64,000 nucleotides of DNA from positions 30,650,501-30,714,500 of the forward strand of contig NC_083382.1 of assembly GCF_031755915.1 (NCBI RefSeq), read 5' to 3'. Source of the stretch: Ziziphus jujuba. Taxonomy: Eukaryota; Streptophyta; Magnoliopsida; Rosales; Rhamnaceae. This document shows, piece after piece, positions 24,011 to 35,900 of this stretch (its first letter is position 1; each line of letters begins with the position of its first letter). Both the position numbers and the translations under genes were made by a program. The notes under the pieces were generated by a model. It worked only from the letters and a program-made list of their open reading frames with translations. It was not told where the DNA came from and searched no databases.

Positions 24011-24449
24011 GAGGGATGTATTCAATTTAGAGTTTGATGAATTTAAAATGAATTATAGACTTTAAAGGATTTGATGGATTGTTATGGAATTCTACAGACT
24101 CCATAAAGATTTTATAAGAATCCAATGAAATCTTTGGATTTAAAGCTAGATTTCATATTGACAGTTTTCTTCACAATTTCTCGGTTAAAATCCTTTCAAA
24201 TCCATTAAAATCCATCATTTTTTAAAATCTTTTAAAATCAATGATTTTTTGAATACCACCAGATTTTAAAAGAATTCTATAAAATCCTAATTGAATACAT
24301 TTAGATTTTAATGGATTTTTATAAAATCCATCAAAATATGAATTGAATATCATTAGACTTGTATGGATTCCCTTAAAATCTAAATCGAATACCTCAAAAC
24401 TTTAAAAGACTTTTAAAATCCTTCAAATTTTAAATTGAATACATACCCC
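24011..24449. mobile_element. MITE, 439 bp, TAA target duplication (Harbinger/Tourist-like)
   Basis: The left end GAGGGATGTATTCAATTTAG is inverted at the right end (reverse complement GGGGTATGTATTCAATTTAA). TAA flanks both sides (24008-24010, 24450-24452). Internal sequence consists of repeated GATTTTAAAA-type words in both orientations. There is no ORF. Confidence 0.7.
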
Positions 24450-24458
24450 TAAGTGTAC

Positions 24459-24534
24459 TTCCTTTAATAATTGCTGTTTTATTTTAAAATCTTGTGTTCC
24501 TTTAATAATTGCTGTTTTATTTTAAAATCTTGTG
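24459..24534. repeat. 38-bp tandem duplication
   Basis: Two identical 38-bp units starting TTCCTTTAATAATTGCTG lie head to tail immediately beside the 439-bp MITE. Confidence 0.9.
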
Positions 24535-24807
24535 CTTTTTTTTTTTTTTCTTTTTTTTTTCTTCCCTGGTTCCTGTAAAGATGTTGACTACTATTGACTG
24601 ATGTCCCTGTTTTGCTAGGAGACTGCCAAAAAAAAAACTTATAGAAATTTGATTAACTTGAAAGCTTGTTAATAAAGCATTTTATGTTACTTTGTATAAC
24701 GATTAATCAGAATACCAAACAAGTAGAATATTTAGATAAATTAATTAGAAAATAAAAGATTAATTTAATCAGACCCTTTTTTTTTTTTTTTTTTTTTTGT
24801 TTGTTTG

Positions 24808-24809
<2 letters not shown>

Positions 24810-24841
<32 letters not shown>
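24810..24841. repeat. poly-G run of 32
   Basis: An uninterrupted run of 32 G follows a poly-T run and is followed by GTGTGGTGGTGTGG. Such a run could form G-quadruplexes and is prone to length error in sequencing or assembly. Confidence 0.9.
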
Positions 24842-24842
<1 letters not shown>

Positions 24843-24884
24843 GTGGTGGTGTGGTGTTGGTGGTGGTAATATAATCGGACCCAG

Positions 24885-25025
24885 TTTTGTTAAGCCCAAT
24901 TTTGCTTCTTCCTCGGCCTTCTTTCTTGCATCCTAACTGACCATCTCGAGAGCTTCGATAAAAGTTCTTCAAACAAGTATTTTATGTGTTGGAAAACAAA
25001 TATAAGGGTGGGAGCTAATCAAAAT
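24885..25025 (-). pseudogene. 3' relic of an AAA-ATPase (paralog of 10673-10810)
   Basis: Remnant of the AAA-ATPase 3' coding end with the same internal deletion (junction 'ttcttcaaacaag') as the relic at 10.7 kb. It lies at the same place relative to the next intact gene. The shared deletion shows the relic existed before relic plus gene were duplicated. Confidence 0.7.
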
Positions 25026-25374
25026 CCATTAGTCAAACAACAACATGGAATAAATACTTATTGAGCATATTTCCAGATATATATACACATGGAAACACCA
25101 AACAACATTTGGACATACAACAAATCATTAGATGGCTAATCCATAAATATAGAAATTCTAAAATACAGACCTTAGACAAGCTTTTCAAGCACTGTCCTAA
25201 CATATATACGCAAGAGATTGATGGCTAACCCGCCAATAAATTCAATTTATTTTAAGACAAACTTTCAAGCACTTTACTATCCCATAAACACTGAAGATTG
25301 ATGGCTTATCCACCAACTAATAAAATCTGTTATATACCAGCATAAACAACTTTGACAAACTTTTTACTACTTTC

Positions 25375-26922
25375 TCAAGTACTGATGGAAGCATTTTCTT
25401 CCACTTCTTTTCCTATTGTCCCATTGCATTTCACATCTACTTTCTCATTCACTTCCATGTCTTCTTTCTTTTCATTCATCTTCTTTTCCTCTTCAACCAC
25501 TTTTAATTTTGCTTCTTCTTCCTCAGCCTTCTTTTTCGCATCCTCCTTGGCAATCTCAAGAGCTTCAATCAAGTCGTTCAAGCAGGTCTCTGCATCTGCA
25601 GTTGGCATCAAATTCTCCGCAACATCAGCAGGAGTCATATCGATTTCCTCCAACAAGCTTTTAATCTTCGCAAACAAATGGTGGGACTCAATATCCAAGT
25701 AATTCTTGGCAAGCACTTTGAATGCTTCAAAGCTGCAGTAGGAAAATTCAATGGGCTTGTCCATCCTTCCCCTTCTGATGAGTGCAGGGTCGAGTTTATC
25801 CACATAATTTGTGGTGAACACAACAAGTCTTTCACCCCCACAAGCCGACCAAATACCATCTATACAATTCAACAGCCCGGATAGAGTGACCTTGCTTTTT
25901 TTCCCTTCTTCTTCTTCAGCCTTTTTGCGAATTGGTTGGTTTTTCTTGTCTTCATCCTCTTCATCTCTCTGCTTTTCCTTATTCCTTTGACCAGTAAGAT
26001 CAAGCGAGCAATCAATATCCTCGATCACAATGATTGACTTATTCGATATGTCGATCAGCAGCTTCCTCAGATCAGCATTCTCCTTGACCGCCGTGAGTTC
26101 CAAGTCATAGATATCGTATTCTAAATATTTAGCCATGGCAGCGATCATGCTTGACTTACCGGTTCCTGGTGGTCCATAAAGGAGATAACCACGTTTCCAA
26201 GCCTTTCCAACTTTGGCATAGAAATCTTTTCCATTTCTGAACTTGTCAAGGTCATTGATAATGTCTTCTTTCAATTTCGGGTCGATTGCCAGAGTCTTAA
26301 AGGTCGCCGGATGCTCGAAAATGACATGGCTCCATTTGGTACGCCTGTTATTCTGCCAAGTCTCACCGGAACCATTAGTGTAAAGCTTGAGCTGCCTATT
26401 CCTTATGGCCAAGGCTTTCCCTTCTTGTATAACGTGATTGAGATAGGATTTAGTAATAATGTCCCAGTGGCACTGATGGAAAGTAAGCTGATAGAACCTC
26501 CTCTCCTCCGTTTCAGGATGACCCCAATAAGATGTGCTTCGAGTTTGGTGCATGCGAGAAGTCCACCATAGTTTGATGCCTTGGAATTCCTCTGTGATTC
26601 CCTCTTTGTCATCCATAGTGAGGAGCAGTGTCCTACTATCTTTGATGTCATGAGCTTTGAACCGCTTAGCTTGAGTGGATGAGGGACTGCCACTGAGGTA
26701 ACTTCGGATATCGGCATAGGCTTCACTCTGCCTGAAACGCTCATCGCCATATTCATCGAAGGTAATCTGTTTATAAGGGTACACAAAGCTCGCCAATTTG
26801 GTGCCATATCTTTCCGCATAACCACGAACATGGTTCGGAAAGTAATCTTTGAACATACTATAGATATAGACAGCTATTAAGCTGGCGAGGGCTGAGGCTA
26901 TTTGAGACCACAGCTCTGCCAT
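25375..26922 (-). CDS. AAA-ATPase, BCS1/OM66-like, intact
   Basis: Single exon. I take the start at MAELWSQ (26922), giving 515 residues, because all paralogs begin at this point. An upstream in-frame ATG at 26958 would add 12 lysine-rich residues coded by a poly-A/T tract. Counting from MAELW, the hydrophobic segment is about residues 8-22 (SALASLIAVYIYSMF), Walker A GPPGTGKSS is near 250 and Walker B IIVIEDID near 296. A charged linker follows, then GGERLVVFTTN and RRGRMDKPIEFSYC. The tail is long, acidic and basic, ending in KCNGTIGKEVEENASIST. Next to the arginine finger, DKPIE replaces the usual DKHIE. Sister copy of 11167-12726 by sequence and by flanks. Confidence 0.94.
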   Translation of the reverse strand: MAELWSQIASALASLIAVYIYSMFKDYFPNHVRGYAERYGTKLASFVYPYKQITFDEYGDERFRQSEAYADIRSYLSGSPSSTQAKRFKAHDIKDSRTLLLTMDDKEGITEEFQGIKLWWTSRMHQTRSTSYWGHPETEERRFYQLTFHQCHWDIITKSYLNHVIQEGKALAIRNRQLKLYTNGSGETWQNNRRTKWSHVIFEHPATFKTLAIDPKLKEDIINDLDKFRNGKDFYAKVGKAWKRGYLLYGPPGTGKSSMIAAMAKYLEYDIYDLELTAVKENADLRKLLIDISNKSIIVIEDIDCSLDLTGQRNKEKQRDEEDEDKKNQPIRKKAEEEEGKKSKVTLSGLLNCIDGIWSACGGERLVVFTTNYVDKLDPALIRRGRMDKPIEFSYCSFEAFKVLAKNYLDIESHHLFAKIKSLLEEIDMTPADVAENLMPTADAETCLNDLIEALEIAKEDAKKKAEEEEAKLKVVEEEKKMNEKKEDMEVNEKVDVKCNGTIGKEVEENASIST

Positions 26923-27057
26923 AGTTTTTGTTTTTTTCCTTTTTTTTTTTTTTAGCACTCTCTTAAATAAGGGCTATACGAAGAAATAGTTTGTGGTTTC
27001 TGTTCCTTAATTTTTGTTTGTTCAACGTGTATATTCACTCCACAGCCATCGTGGTCA

Positions 27058-27063
27058 TATATA
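27058..27063 (-). promoter_or_regulatory. conserved TATA box, AAA gene at 25.4-26.9 kb
   Basis: TATATA inside 'gtggtcatatatacagggaa', the same flanking words as in the copies at 11.2, 46.6 and 55.2 kb, about 135 bp upstream of the chosen ATG. Confidence 0.55.
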
Positions 27064-27107
27064 CAGGGAAGGAAACAGTTGATTCTTGCTCATTAAAATT
27101 GAGGAGC

Positions 27108-27530
27108 CAAGAATCAGCCAATCAAATCTCCGCACAATCTACATTAATTTGGTTATTGAATCAGCCAACCAAATTTCCGCACAATCTACATCAATTTGGT
27201 TATTGAAAATGACTTGGCATGTCTACACAAGTAAAAATAAAAAAAAATTAATGTAGTCTACACAGCATATTAGAAATGGTTGGCTGATTCTACATTATTC
27301 TAATATGTTGGATATTAATGTAGTCTTTAATTTGGTTAAACAAATTAATAACAATACTATTTGAAAAAATACGACAAAGATTAAAATGTTAATTAATAAA
27401 AATAAAACACCCATGTGAACGAAACTGATGCTAATTTGTTTGGAGGAACCAAGAATCAATGAATCAAATTTCCGCACAACCTACATTAATTTGGTTATTG
27501 AAAATGACTTGGCATGTCTGTACAAGTAAA
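27108..27530. repeat. upstream element present three times
   Basis: A block containing 'aatttccgcacaatctacat' and 'aatttggttattga' occurs at about 27108-27163, 27164-27239 and 27450-27530. Copies two and three extend into 'aaatgacttggcatgtct'. Only one diverged copy lies upstream of the sister gene (about 12893-12980). The block sits 190-600 bp upstream of the ATG. Confidence 0.85.
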
Positions 27531-29474
27531 AAACCAAAGAAAGAATCAGAAGAAAATCCAAATATGAAGCAGCTGCGTGCTAGTCTAATTCCATTTCACG
27601 TGCACCATAAGCTAATAATATTTTACTGATTAACGGTGTGAATTGTTTGTGAGTGGGCCATACCAAGGAGTCCGCCATCTCTGACTAAAGTCTAAATTGG
27701 CTACTTATTATAAGTTCAGTGTGTCACCGATGGGAAATGTAGTGGAAAACCTTTTGACGTGAGATTACTTGGAATGGCCACCCATGTCGAATTTTGCTGT
27801 AATAATAATAATAATCTAGTCCTAGATATATATTTACAACTTGTATATGATGTTTTTTTTTTTTTATATATATATTTAATGTTTTAATTAAGCTCTCTAC
27901 AAAGTGAAAAGATGAAAATGATGAACATAAAGACTATGGCAAGCTAAATGGAAGAGAAGAATCTAGCTATCTTGTATTATAAAGAGTATAACAAGCTTGG
28001 CAAACTAATCAAAATATTACAACATATATAGTATATGTAGTAAACTCTTAGCTTTAATAACCAAATGTTGAAAACTCTTAATTACTTTATGGAAGTTAGA
28101 ACTTAGTTCGAAACGTGATATGATATGTGGAAAGTAAAAAAATTATGGGATCTTTTGGATCTCTTATAAATTTTTAACATGAGATAAAAAGAAAAAAATA
28201 AAAAACAGTTTATATAATTTCAAAATTATTGGTATGAATATGATTTAATATTTTAAATTTTTTTTTAAATTATATAAAAATGGATAGTCCAAAACCGACT
28301 CATTTTATCTCGATGCCAAGTAATTTTATGGAAACAAATAAATATGTGGCAAAGTGTATTACAGACATCATTGCACACGTGATGACCAAAGAAAAACAGC
28401 TGTATGCGTTAATGACTATCCTCTTTTTACTATTAATTATATTTTATTTACTTTTAATATGAGTGCGCGCTTTTTTGTCTTCTGTCCTTTCGTAAAGAGC
28501 AAAAGTTCTTGTTGACTTAGAGGACTAATCGGGTTCCCATGTGGAACAAACGAGAAGGCGTTTGACATGGCTTTTGAAATGTTAAAAGTGGTTTTTCAAA
28601 CAAAGAAAAAGCACAAAAACCAGCTACTTTCCAGAGTGTTTGTGTCCGTTCAGTATACATGATAGAAATAGAGTTTTAAATTTTGTACAATAGTTTTTTT
28701 TTTAAATAGAGTTTTAATTAAAAAATTAATAATTTTTTATTATACATAAAAAATCTATATTAAATACTAAGTGGAAAAAAATAATTTTAAAAATTTAAAA
28801 TTTGAACTTTTTTGAAACAATTTGAAAAAATTATTTTTTTAACAATAAATACTTAATAATTCTTATCAAATATTTTCATTTTTTAACAAAAAAAAAATTT
28901 TCAACATTCAAATAGAATTTTTGATCTAAACAAAAATTCTGACAAATAGACATTAAAGAACTTTTATCAAAGAACTCCCATTTATTAGAAGAGCCTTTAG
29001 ATACAGTTTGGAAGAAGCTTAAACAAAAATTTGGAAAAGTTGTTTTGGAAGTTTAATGAAACTTTTAAAATTCCATCTCTATTCTTTATATTTGTACATG
29101 ACAAAATTAAAATTTCAATATTGTCCCAATTAAAGAGCTCATTTTTCACCCTTTTTGTTTTTTCTTTTAATTTTTTTTTCCCTCTTTAATTCTTTTATTT
29201 GGAACTGGAGACTAACCAGCCATTACTCTTGAATTGGTTATTTCTTTATATTAGCTTGTAAGTAGGCTAAATATATATTTTTTTAAATTTTTACGTGCTA
29301 AAATTTTCATTTGATATTATTCTTCTTATTATATATATATATATATATATATTAGTAGTATGTTTATCTATAAAAGCATTTATTACATTTTCCAGTTGAA
29401 TTTTAATAACAAAATATTGGTCCAGATTTTTCAATATTTTTAATTTGAAGAGTTTAATTCATGTTAATAAATAA

Positions 29475-29520
<46 letters not shown>

Positions 29521-30828
29521 AATGTTACATCTATAAATATTTATTTATTAAAGAAAATTTGACTTAGATGATAGTTTTTTTTTTGGTTATTAAAAGATAA
29601 AAACTTAGATGATAGTTATTGCACTGTGACTTTTGCATGTGATAATAAATTAGTAAATTAATCCTATTGAGAAGAAAACATTATCAGTATTATAATAGAT
29701 TATGGTATGTAACTACCATACATGCATAAAAGTTCTTTTGAAATAAAACGCTCTTCCAAAGTAGTGATACCAAACACTACCCGAAAGCTCCTTGCTTTTG
29801 CTTCTCCTTTTCTGCTCATAAGCAAAAGTAATAGCTTATCCCAAACAACCCCTTAATATGATAAACAACTTTATATACAATTTGTTTGTTAGTATTGAAA
29901 ATAATCAAACCATAAAAAGGAGGACTACGTAGACCACAGCCATCCCAATCATCAAAAGGATTATTACAAAAATATGAAACTTCTCAATACGAATGCACAG
30001 AAAAAGAAGAAAATGAGGGATTGACTAATTAAAGGGTAGAAATAATTGGTCGTGAAATACTTATGCAAAATATCATAACAGGGACAGCTAGTCATATATA
30101 GGTGCTTTAAGCAAACTAACCTGTGGGAAACAATACCAAGACCATTAATTCTTCATAATGGATGACAAAGGAAGAAGTGAACAATCAATCCTGGCGCCTA
30201 CAAATAAGTGCAGAGAAGGCAACACCTGAAGGAAAAGGAGGAGGGTGCAAGGTGAACCCATATAGGTCCATCCGGAATGACAAAGAAAATCAAATTAATA
30301 AGTAAAAATGGAAATTGACATGAGCAGAGGACCCAGTATAAAAGGGGTGGAGTAAAAAAATGAGGGGAATTTTTACTTGTTAACACAATTAGATGTAGTG
30401 CATTATATATGAATCATTCATAATCGGATGATTTGGCAGCACTCCATAGCAATTGACGTATCAAACTATAATAACTACAAGCTGAAGTATTCAATAGAAG
30501 GTTTCATTCAAGATTGCCTCTCCATGCACCAATAGCTTAATAAAAATATTTTCAAATCCATTCGGTACCATACAAAGATTTTCCCATTTTGGCCGTGAGA
30601 ATCTTATGAACCAGCCACCCCACAATCTAGTTGGGATGCTCTAGATTCATAAATTTTCCTCCAGTTTTCTTTCCCTACATACAAATTTGAATAACTTGGA
30701 CGTTAGAGAACAGATGTTTGTTATTTGTAGGTTTTCAATAGCGTTGCCCTTTTAACTTTTAATAGATTTGCAATATAGTATATATACTCATTGACTGTGA
30801 ACATGGTTTGTGAAAAAGAAGTGGGATT
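27531..30828. other. spacer; no supported gene
   Basis: A recurrent spacer fragment ('ccgccatct...aaagtctaaatt') lies near 27675, with AT-rich tracts and TA/TG microsatellites at 29331-29352 and 29474-29520. The segment ending near 29855 ('aagcttatcccaaacaacccc') looks like a terminus of a small hAT-type MITE, but I could not fix its other end. 30400-30828 is paralogous to 14370-14780. Confidence 0.5.
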
Positions 30829-31035
30829 AAGTAGGCTATCATCTTAAAAAAATCTGTCAGAAGATTCAAACCGTGTTATAAAGAGCTAGGGGTACTCAAA
30901 ACTTATAGCTTTCTCTTTGTGAGAAATTTTCTAACAAGTTTAGAAGCTTTACCCATGAGATTTTCTTTTTGAATCCTAGTCTCATGGTGTGCATCTAGGT
31001 CGTCGACTCTTCAGTCTACAAACTATAACAAGGAT

Positions 31036-31825
31036 ATGGAGATCGAAGAGAGTTCCTACCAAGAGGTAAGTTCCTTACCCCAATTACAACTCTCGGCCGA
31101 TGTAGCTGAAGCGGTAAGAAAGCCCCATTTGACTTTGGTGGGTAAAATTATTTCAGGAAATCCGTTCAAATCGGTCATTGTGCATATGATAGTTAGAAGA
31201 ATTTGATTCACTCAGGAACCAATTACTATGGATCAAATTAGTCTAAATACATTCATCTTTTCTTTTAAGTGTGTAGCTGATAGAGACAGAGTCTGGAACC
31301 ACAGTCCATGGACCATCAACGGAGCACACCTTGCCCTGAAAGCTTGGCTTCCTGAAATGTCGATAAGAGACTTCGACTTTTCTCACTCCACCTTCTGGAT
31401 CCAAATCCGTGGCTTACCCCTGCAATATATGAGCAAAGAAAATGGTTTGAAAATTGGTGGTTTGTTTAAAGAAGTGCTTAAATGTGAGGATAACACCTGG
31501 AAAAATTTTTTGGGGATGAAATACTTGTGTGTACAGGTTGAAGGAAATCACCAAGCCTCTTTTGCCTAGATTTTTCCAAAAAATCGAAAACAACAAAATG
31601 TGGATTCAGTTTCACTATGAAAAGCTAGGAGATTTCTGCTATAACTGTGGTATTATAGGTCATCTTAAGCAAAAGTGTAAAGCGAAGGTGAATACCTCAG
31701 CGAAGACGGAAGGAGATGAGCACGGGGCCTGGCTTCGAGCTGAATCAGGCTCTTTCACGGTGGTAAATGAGGGAAGTTATCTACGAAGGATAGAAAATCC
31801 TAGAGGTGATTATGTGGATTGATAC
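31036..31825 (+). pseudogene. LINE ORF1 (DUF4283 + zinc knuckle), broken
   Basis: Begins MEIEESSYQEV. An in-frame TGA at 31204-31206 sits where relatives typically have Trp (RRIWFT). The DUF4283-like segment (FKCVADRDRVWNHSPWTI...FWIQIRGLP) ends at a stop near 31567-31569. The frame must shift to read the knuckle CYNCGIIGHLKQKC at about 31638-31680. RNA-binding role in the LINE particle is by family. Not functional as it stands. Confidence 0.85.
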
Positions 31826-32474
31826 TTAAAGGAGGAATTGGGAATAGAAAACGTAGAGATCTCGGCCAAACAGAGGGAGGAAGAGGACAACTTACCATCA
31901 GAAACGGCCAGTCAAGAGCAACCAGTAGACCTTGACAACACTCTAGTGATGACAACCGGAGGAGGGAAAGTGCAAGCTGGTCTCCATCGCCAATAGGTGA
32001 CAATACAAGGAATGAGGAGTGCACATTGGGAAACCTTAATCCTAGGGAACTACAACCGCCTATGATTGACGTGTCTGACAAAGAAATTAGGCCCTGTTCT
32101 ACAACTCTAACTCACGCAAAGGAATAGTTTGCGCCGAATCTGAAGACACCATACCCAAGGTTGACAGAACACAAGCTAGGGTTAGGGTTGATAATGAATC
32201 TCCATTGTAGGAAATCCCCATCTCGAGCACATGTGAGGAACAGTCGAAAATTTCAAATCTGCCTATTTTTAGACATGGACTGTCGACAAATAAGGCAAAT
32301 ATAGGGAAAATAGTTGTGGGCCAAAAATGAAAGGCCTGACTGTCCAGCTCAAAGCCCATAGCCCTTTTTCATAACATGGGTCCTCGTGCAGAAACTAGCC
32401 AAGTGAACAAGAAATGGAAGGCTGAAGGGCTACAGTGTGGCCACAATGAATGAGAAGCCCCATTCAGAGAAGTC

Positions 32475-32786
32475 CCCAACAAACCGTTAGCCATAAATGA
32501 AATCCAATCTCAATAGGAATTTGAGGGTAGACAAAATGCATCTTTGGGCTCGTCCTTTATTCACGACTGCGATGAAAACAAAAAGGGCCTAGATGCAGAT
32601 GTTGAAGGAGAGACGAATTTAGTGGATGTACCCAACAAACGGTTAGCCATAAATAAAATCCAATCTCAATAGGAATTTGTGGGTAGACAACATGCATCTT
32701 TGGGCTCATCCTTTATTCACAACTGTGATGAAAACAAAAAGGGCCTAGATGCAGATGTTGAAGGAAAGACGAATTTAGTGGATGTA
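32475..32786 (+). repeat. 156-bp tandem duplication in the LINE
   Basis: Two head-to-tail units (32475-32630 and 32631-32786) differ at only a few positions. They lie between ORF1 and ORF2, and both carry the words 'aatccaatctcaataggaat' and 'aaaaagggcctagatgcaga'. Confidence 0.93.
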
Positions 32787-32944
32787 GTGATCACATCCTC
32801 CCCGCCAGTAAGAATAAAAAATCGGGCACGGAGGATTAGCATGGATGGCACTATGGAAAACCCTAAGGAGGATTCTTCTAAGAACTCCCAGAATGAAAGT
32901 GAATTGGCCGAGGAGGCGGGCCTTATCAAGCCCCCACCTCATAA

Positions 32945-35900
32945 ATGAGTTTGTTAGCCTGGAATTGTCGGGGGTTGGGGAGGGGGACGCCCTCGACAGT
33001 CAGAGGCCTTATAGGCCTCCTTTGCAAGCACTCTCCGACATGGCTTTTCCTCTGTGAAACCAAATCTGCTAAGGACAAAATAGAAAGAATTCAGAGGAAA
33101 TTGCCTTTTGATAATCATTTTGTAGTAGAAGTGGACAAACACAAAGGAGGTTTAGCTTTGTTTTGGGCTAATAGTTGGAATTGGACAATTATTTTTGCGT
33201 CGAAATGGATTATCGGTGTTATGGTCAATTCAGATCCCCGAGGTAGCTAGATGTTATGGTGCTGCTACTGTCCTACTGAGAGGTCATTAAGGAAAGTTTT
33301 TTGGGAGGAGCTAGCAAGGCTGGTTAAAACTGGTCTCACTTCCTAAGTTTGCTTAGGGGATTTTAATGATGTGGTTAACCAGGAAGAGAAGCTAGGGGGT
33401 AGATCTGTGTCAGCTAAATCGCACTACTTTCTTAGAAACCTTCATGTTTGAAGTGGAAGCTTTGGATTTAGGTTATAATGGCAATCCTTACACTTGGTGC
33501 AACAAAAGGGGTGGTAGGGCCAATATCCGAAAATGGCTTGATAGGGTTTTACTCAGTTTGGACTGGAGGACTACCTTCAAGTAGGCCGATGTCTTACATC
33601 TCTCTAGTGGAGCGTCGAGCCACATTCCAATTCATCTCATTCTTTCTTTGGACCATTAATTCAAGGCAAGACCGTTCCGGTTCATGGAAATGCGGACAAG
33701 GGACCCAAGTTGCAAGGAGGTGGTGAGTAGAGCCTTGTCAGAATCTAACCAAAGCATTCGAAGAGCCCCAGTCCAGGTTAAAATTCTCAACATTGCTATG
33801 GCTTTGAAGAAGTGGAACAAAAATGTTTATGGATTCTACTAGGAAAGAGTAAGGGAGCTTGAGCTAAAATTACAATGGCTCCAAGGTTTACCTCCATCTA
33901 AGGAGGTCCAGAAAGAAAAGCAGACTACTTTCTAGGGACTCGATGAATGGAGGAAAAGAATGGAATTGCTATAGCATCAGAAGTCCCGGGAGCTTTGGTT
34001 ACAAGCGGGAGACAAAAATTCAAAGTTTTTCCATGCAGCTATAATTACCAATAGATGAAAAATTTTTGTTCCTGCCCTTAAAGACGACATGGGAACCTGG
34101 AAGAGGTTTAGAAAGGAAGTAAGAGATCTGCTTATTGATGAATTCACGAAGCTTTTCAAAGTGGAGGATTTAAGGAGAAGTGAAAGATTGGAGAGTTTAT
34201 ACACGAATATATATCCCGGGAAGAAAATATAATCCTGGAAGCTATCCCTGCAGCAGCAGAGATTTGGAAAGTGGTGAGGAATATGCACCCCACTAAGGCC
34301 CCTAGCCTTGATGGCATGCCAACTGTATTTTTTCAGAAGTACTGGGATGTAGTGGGAGGGGATGTTATTTTAATGGTGCAGAATGTCTCCCGTTGGGGGT
34401 TCCTGCCAAGAGACATTAATCATTCATATGTGGTGTTAATTCCTAAAGTGAATGGTGTCTCAGAACTCAAACACCTCCGGCCAATTAGCCTGTGCAACAC
34501 GATTTATAAAATCATCTCTAAAATCCTGGTGGATATATTAAAGCCTCTGCTTAACAAAATTATTTCGCCACACTAATCAGCTTTTGTGCTAGACAGGTGG
34601 ATTGGTGAAAATGTGGTGCTAGCAAATGAGATTCTACATTCCATAAAAATTAAAAAAGGAGTGAGAGGTATTGTAGGCATAAAAGTGGATATGCAGAAAG
34701 CTTACAATCGGGTGGATTGGGTGGTGATCACTAGAATTCTTTTTCTCCTCGGGTTCTCGACAAAGTTTGTAAAACTAGTTCTAAACTGCATCTTTTCAGT
34801 CTCAATGGAATTACTTCTGAATGGAAGTGTTTTAGGGAAAATCCCCATGGAGAGAGGATTACGACAAGGGGATCCGATATCTCCTTTCCTGTTCATTATT
34901 ATAGCCGAGCTCTTATGACGGATGCTACACAAATGGGAAACTGACAACGAGTTTAATGGCGTGAAACTGGGATGGCTATCTCCGTCGATCAATCATTTAA
35001 TGTTCGCGGATGACATTATCACTTTTTATTGAGCAAATGTGGATGAAGTCAGAAATATTCAGAGGTGTCTGCATTTGTGCTGTAAGTGGATGGCCAAGCC
35101 TTTAATAGAGAAAAATCTGGGTGCTTTTTCGCCCACAATGTCACAGGGACTATAAAGGCCAATATTAAGAGCTGGTTGGGCATGAAAGAACTAGACAAAG
35201 GCACTAAACACTTGGGGTTGCCACTGATTGTAGGGAAAAATAAGTCTTCAGCTTTTGAAGAGCTTAGAATGAAATTCAATCGAAGTTTCAAAGCTGGAAA
35301 GCTCGGCTCTTGTCACAAATATGAAGGGCCACTTTAATCAAGCATGTAGCCTCTTCTATTCCAGTCTATTCCATGTCCTTTTTCCTCCTTCCCAAAGGTT
35401 GGTGTGAGAATCTAGAGAAATTGACCAGAGGGGTGTGAGAATCTGGAGAAATGGGCCAAAGGTTTTCTTTTGGAAAAACGATGTGCATGCATTGCGAGGT
35501 TTAGTTCCTGTGTCTTGGAAAAAAATTCGCCAACCAAAATGGCTAGTGGTCTGGGTTTCAGGAATCTTTGGAGATTCAACAGAGCCTTGATTGGAAAGAT
35601 TAGTTGGAGTTTAGCTGTTAATGAGAACAAGCTATGAGCCCGAGCGTTAAAAGCCAAGTACTTCCCTCACAATTCGTTTATGAAGAGCAAGAAAAAGCAA
35701 CAGAGTTCGTGGTTATGGATGGGAATTCAAAAAGTTAAATCCCTTCTAACTAGAGGGTTATGTTTTTGTGTAGGGCGGGGAGATTCTGTGAATTATTGGG
35801 AAGACCTTTGGGTACCCAACCTTCCCAATTATCTTCCCCAGTGAAGGAGTCTGGGTATATCCTCTGTTGGTATGGTGAGCTCTTTGAAATTACCTACCGA

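Larger units (their letters stand above)
22684..24884. other. spacer with MITEs; no gene
   Basis: Begins with sequence continuous with the left flank of the hAT element. It carries a roughly 70-bp direct repeat (22885-22955 and 23250-23315), two MITEs, a recurrent spacer block (23450-24000 and 24590-24720) and a long poly-T/poly-G tract. No coding gene seen. Confidence 0.6.

Noticed and set aside
31800..32359. Antisense ORFs inside the LINE
   Set aside because: Shadow frames of the LINE ORF1-ORF2 region without known domains.
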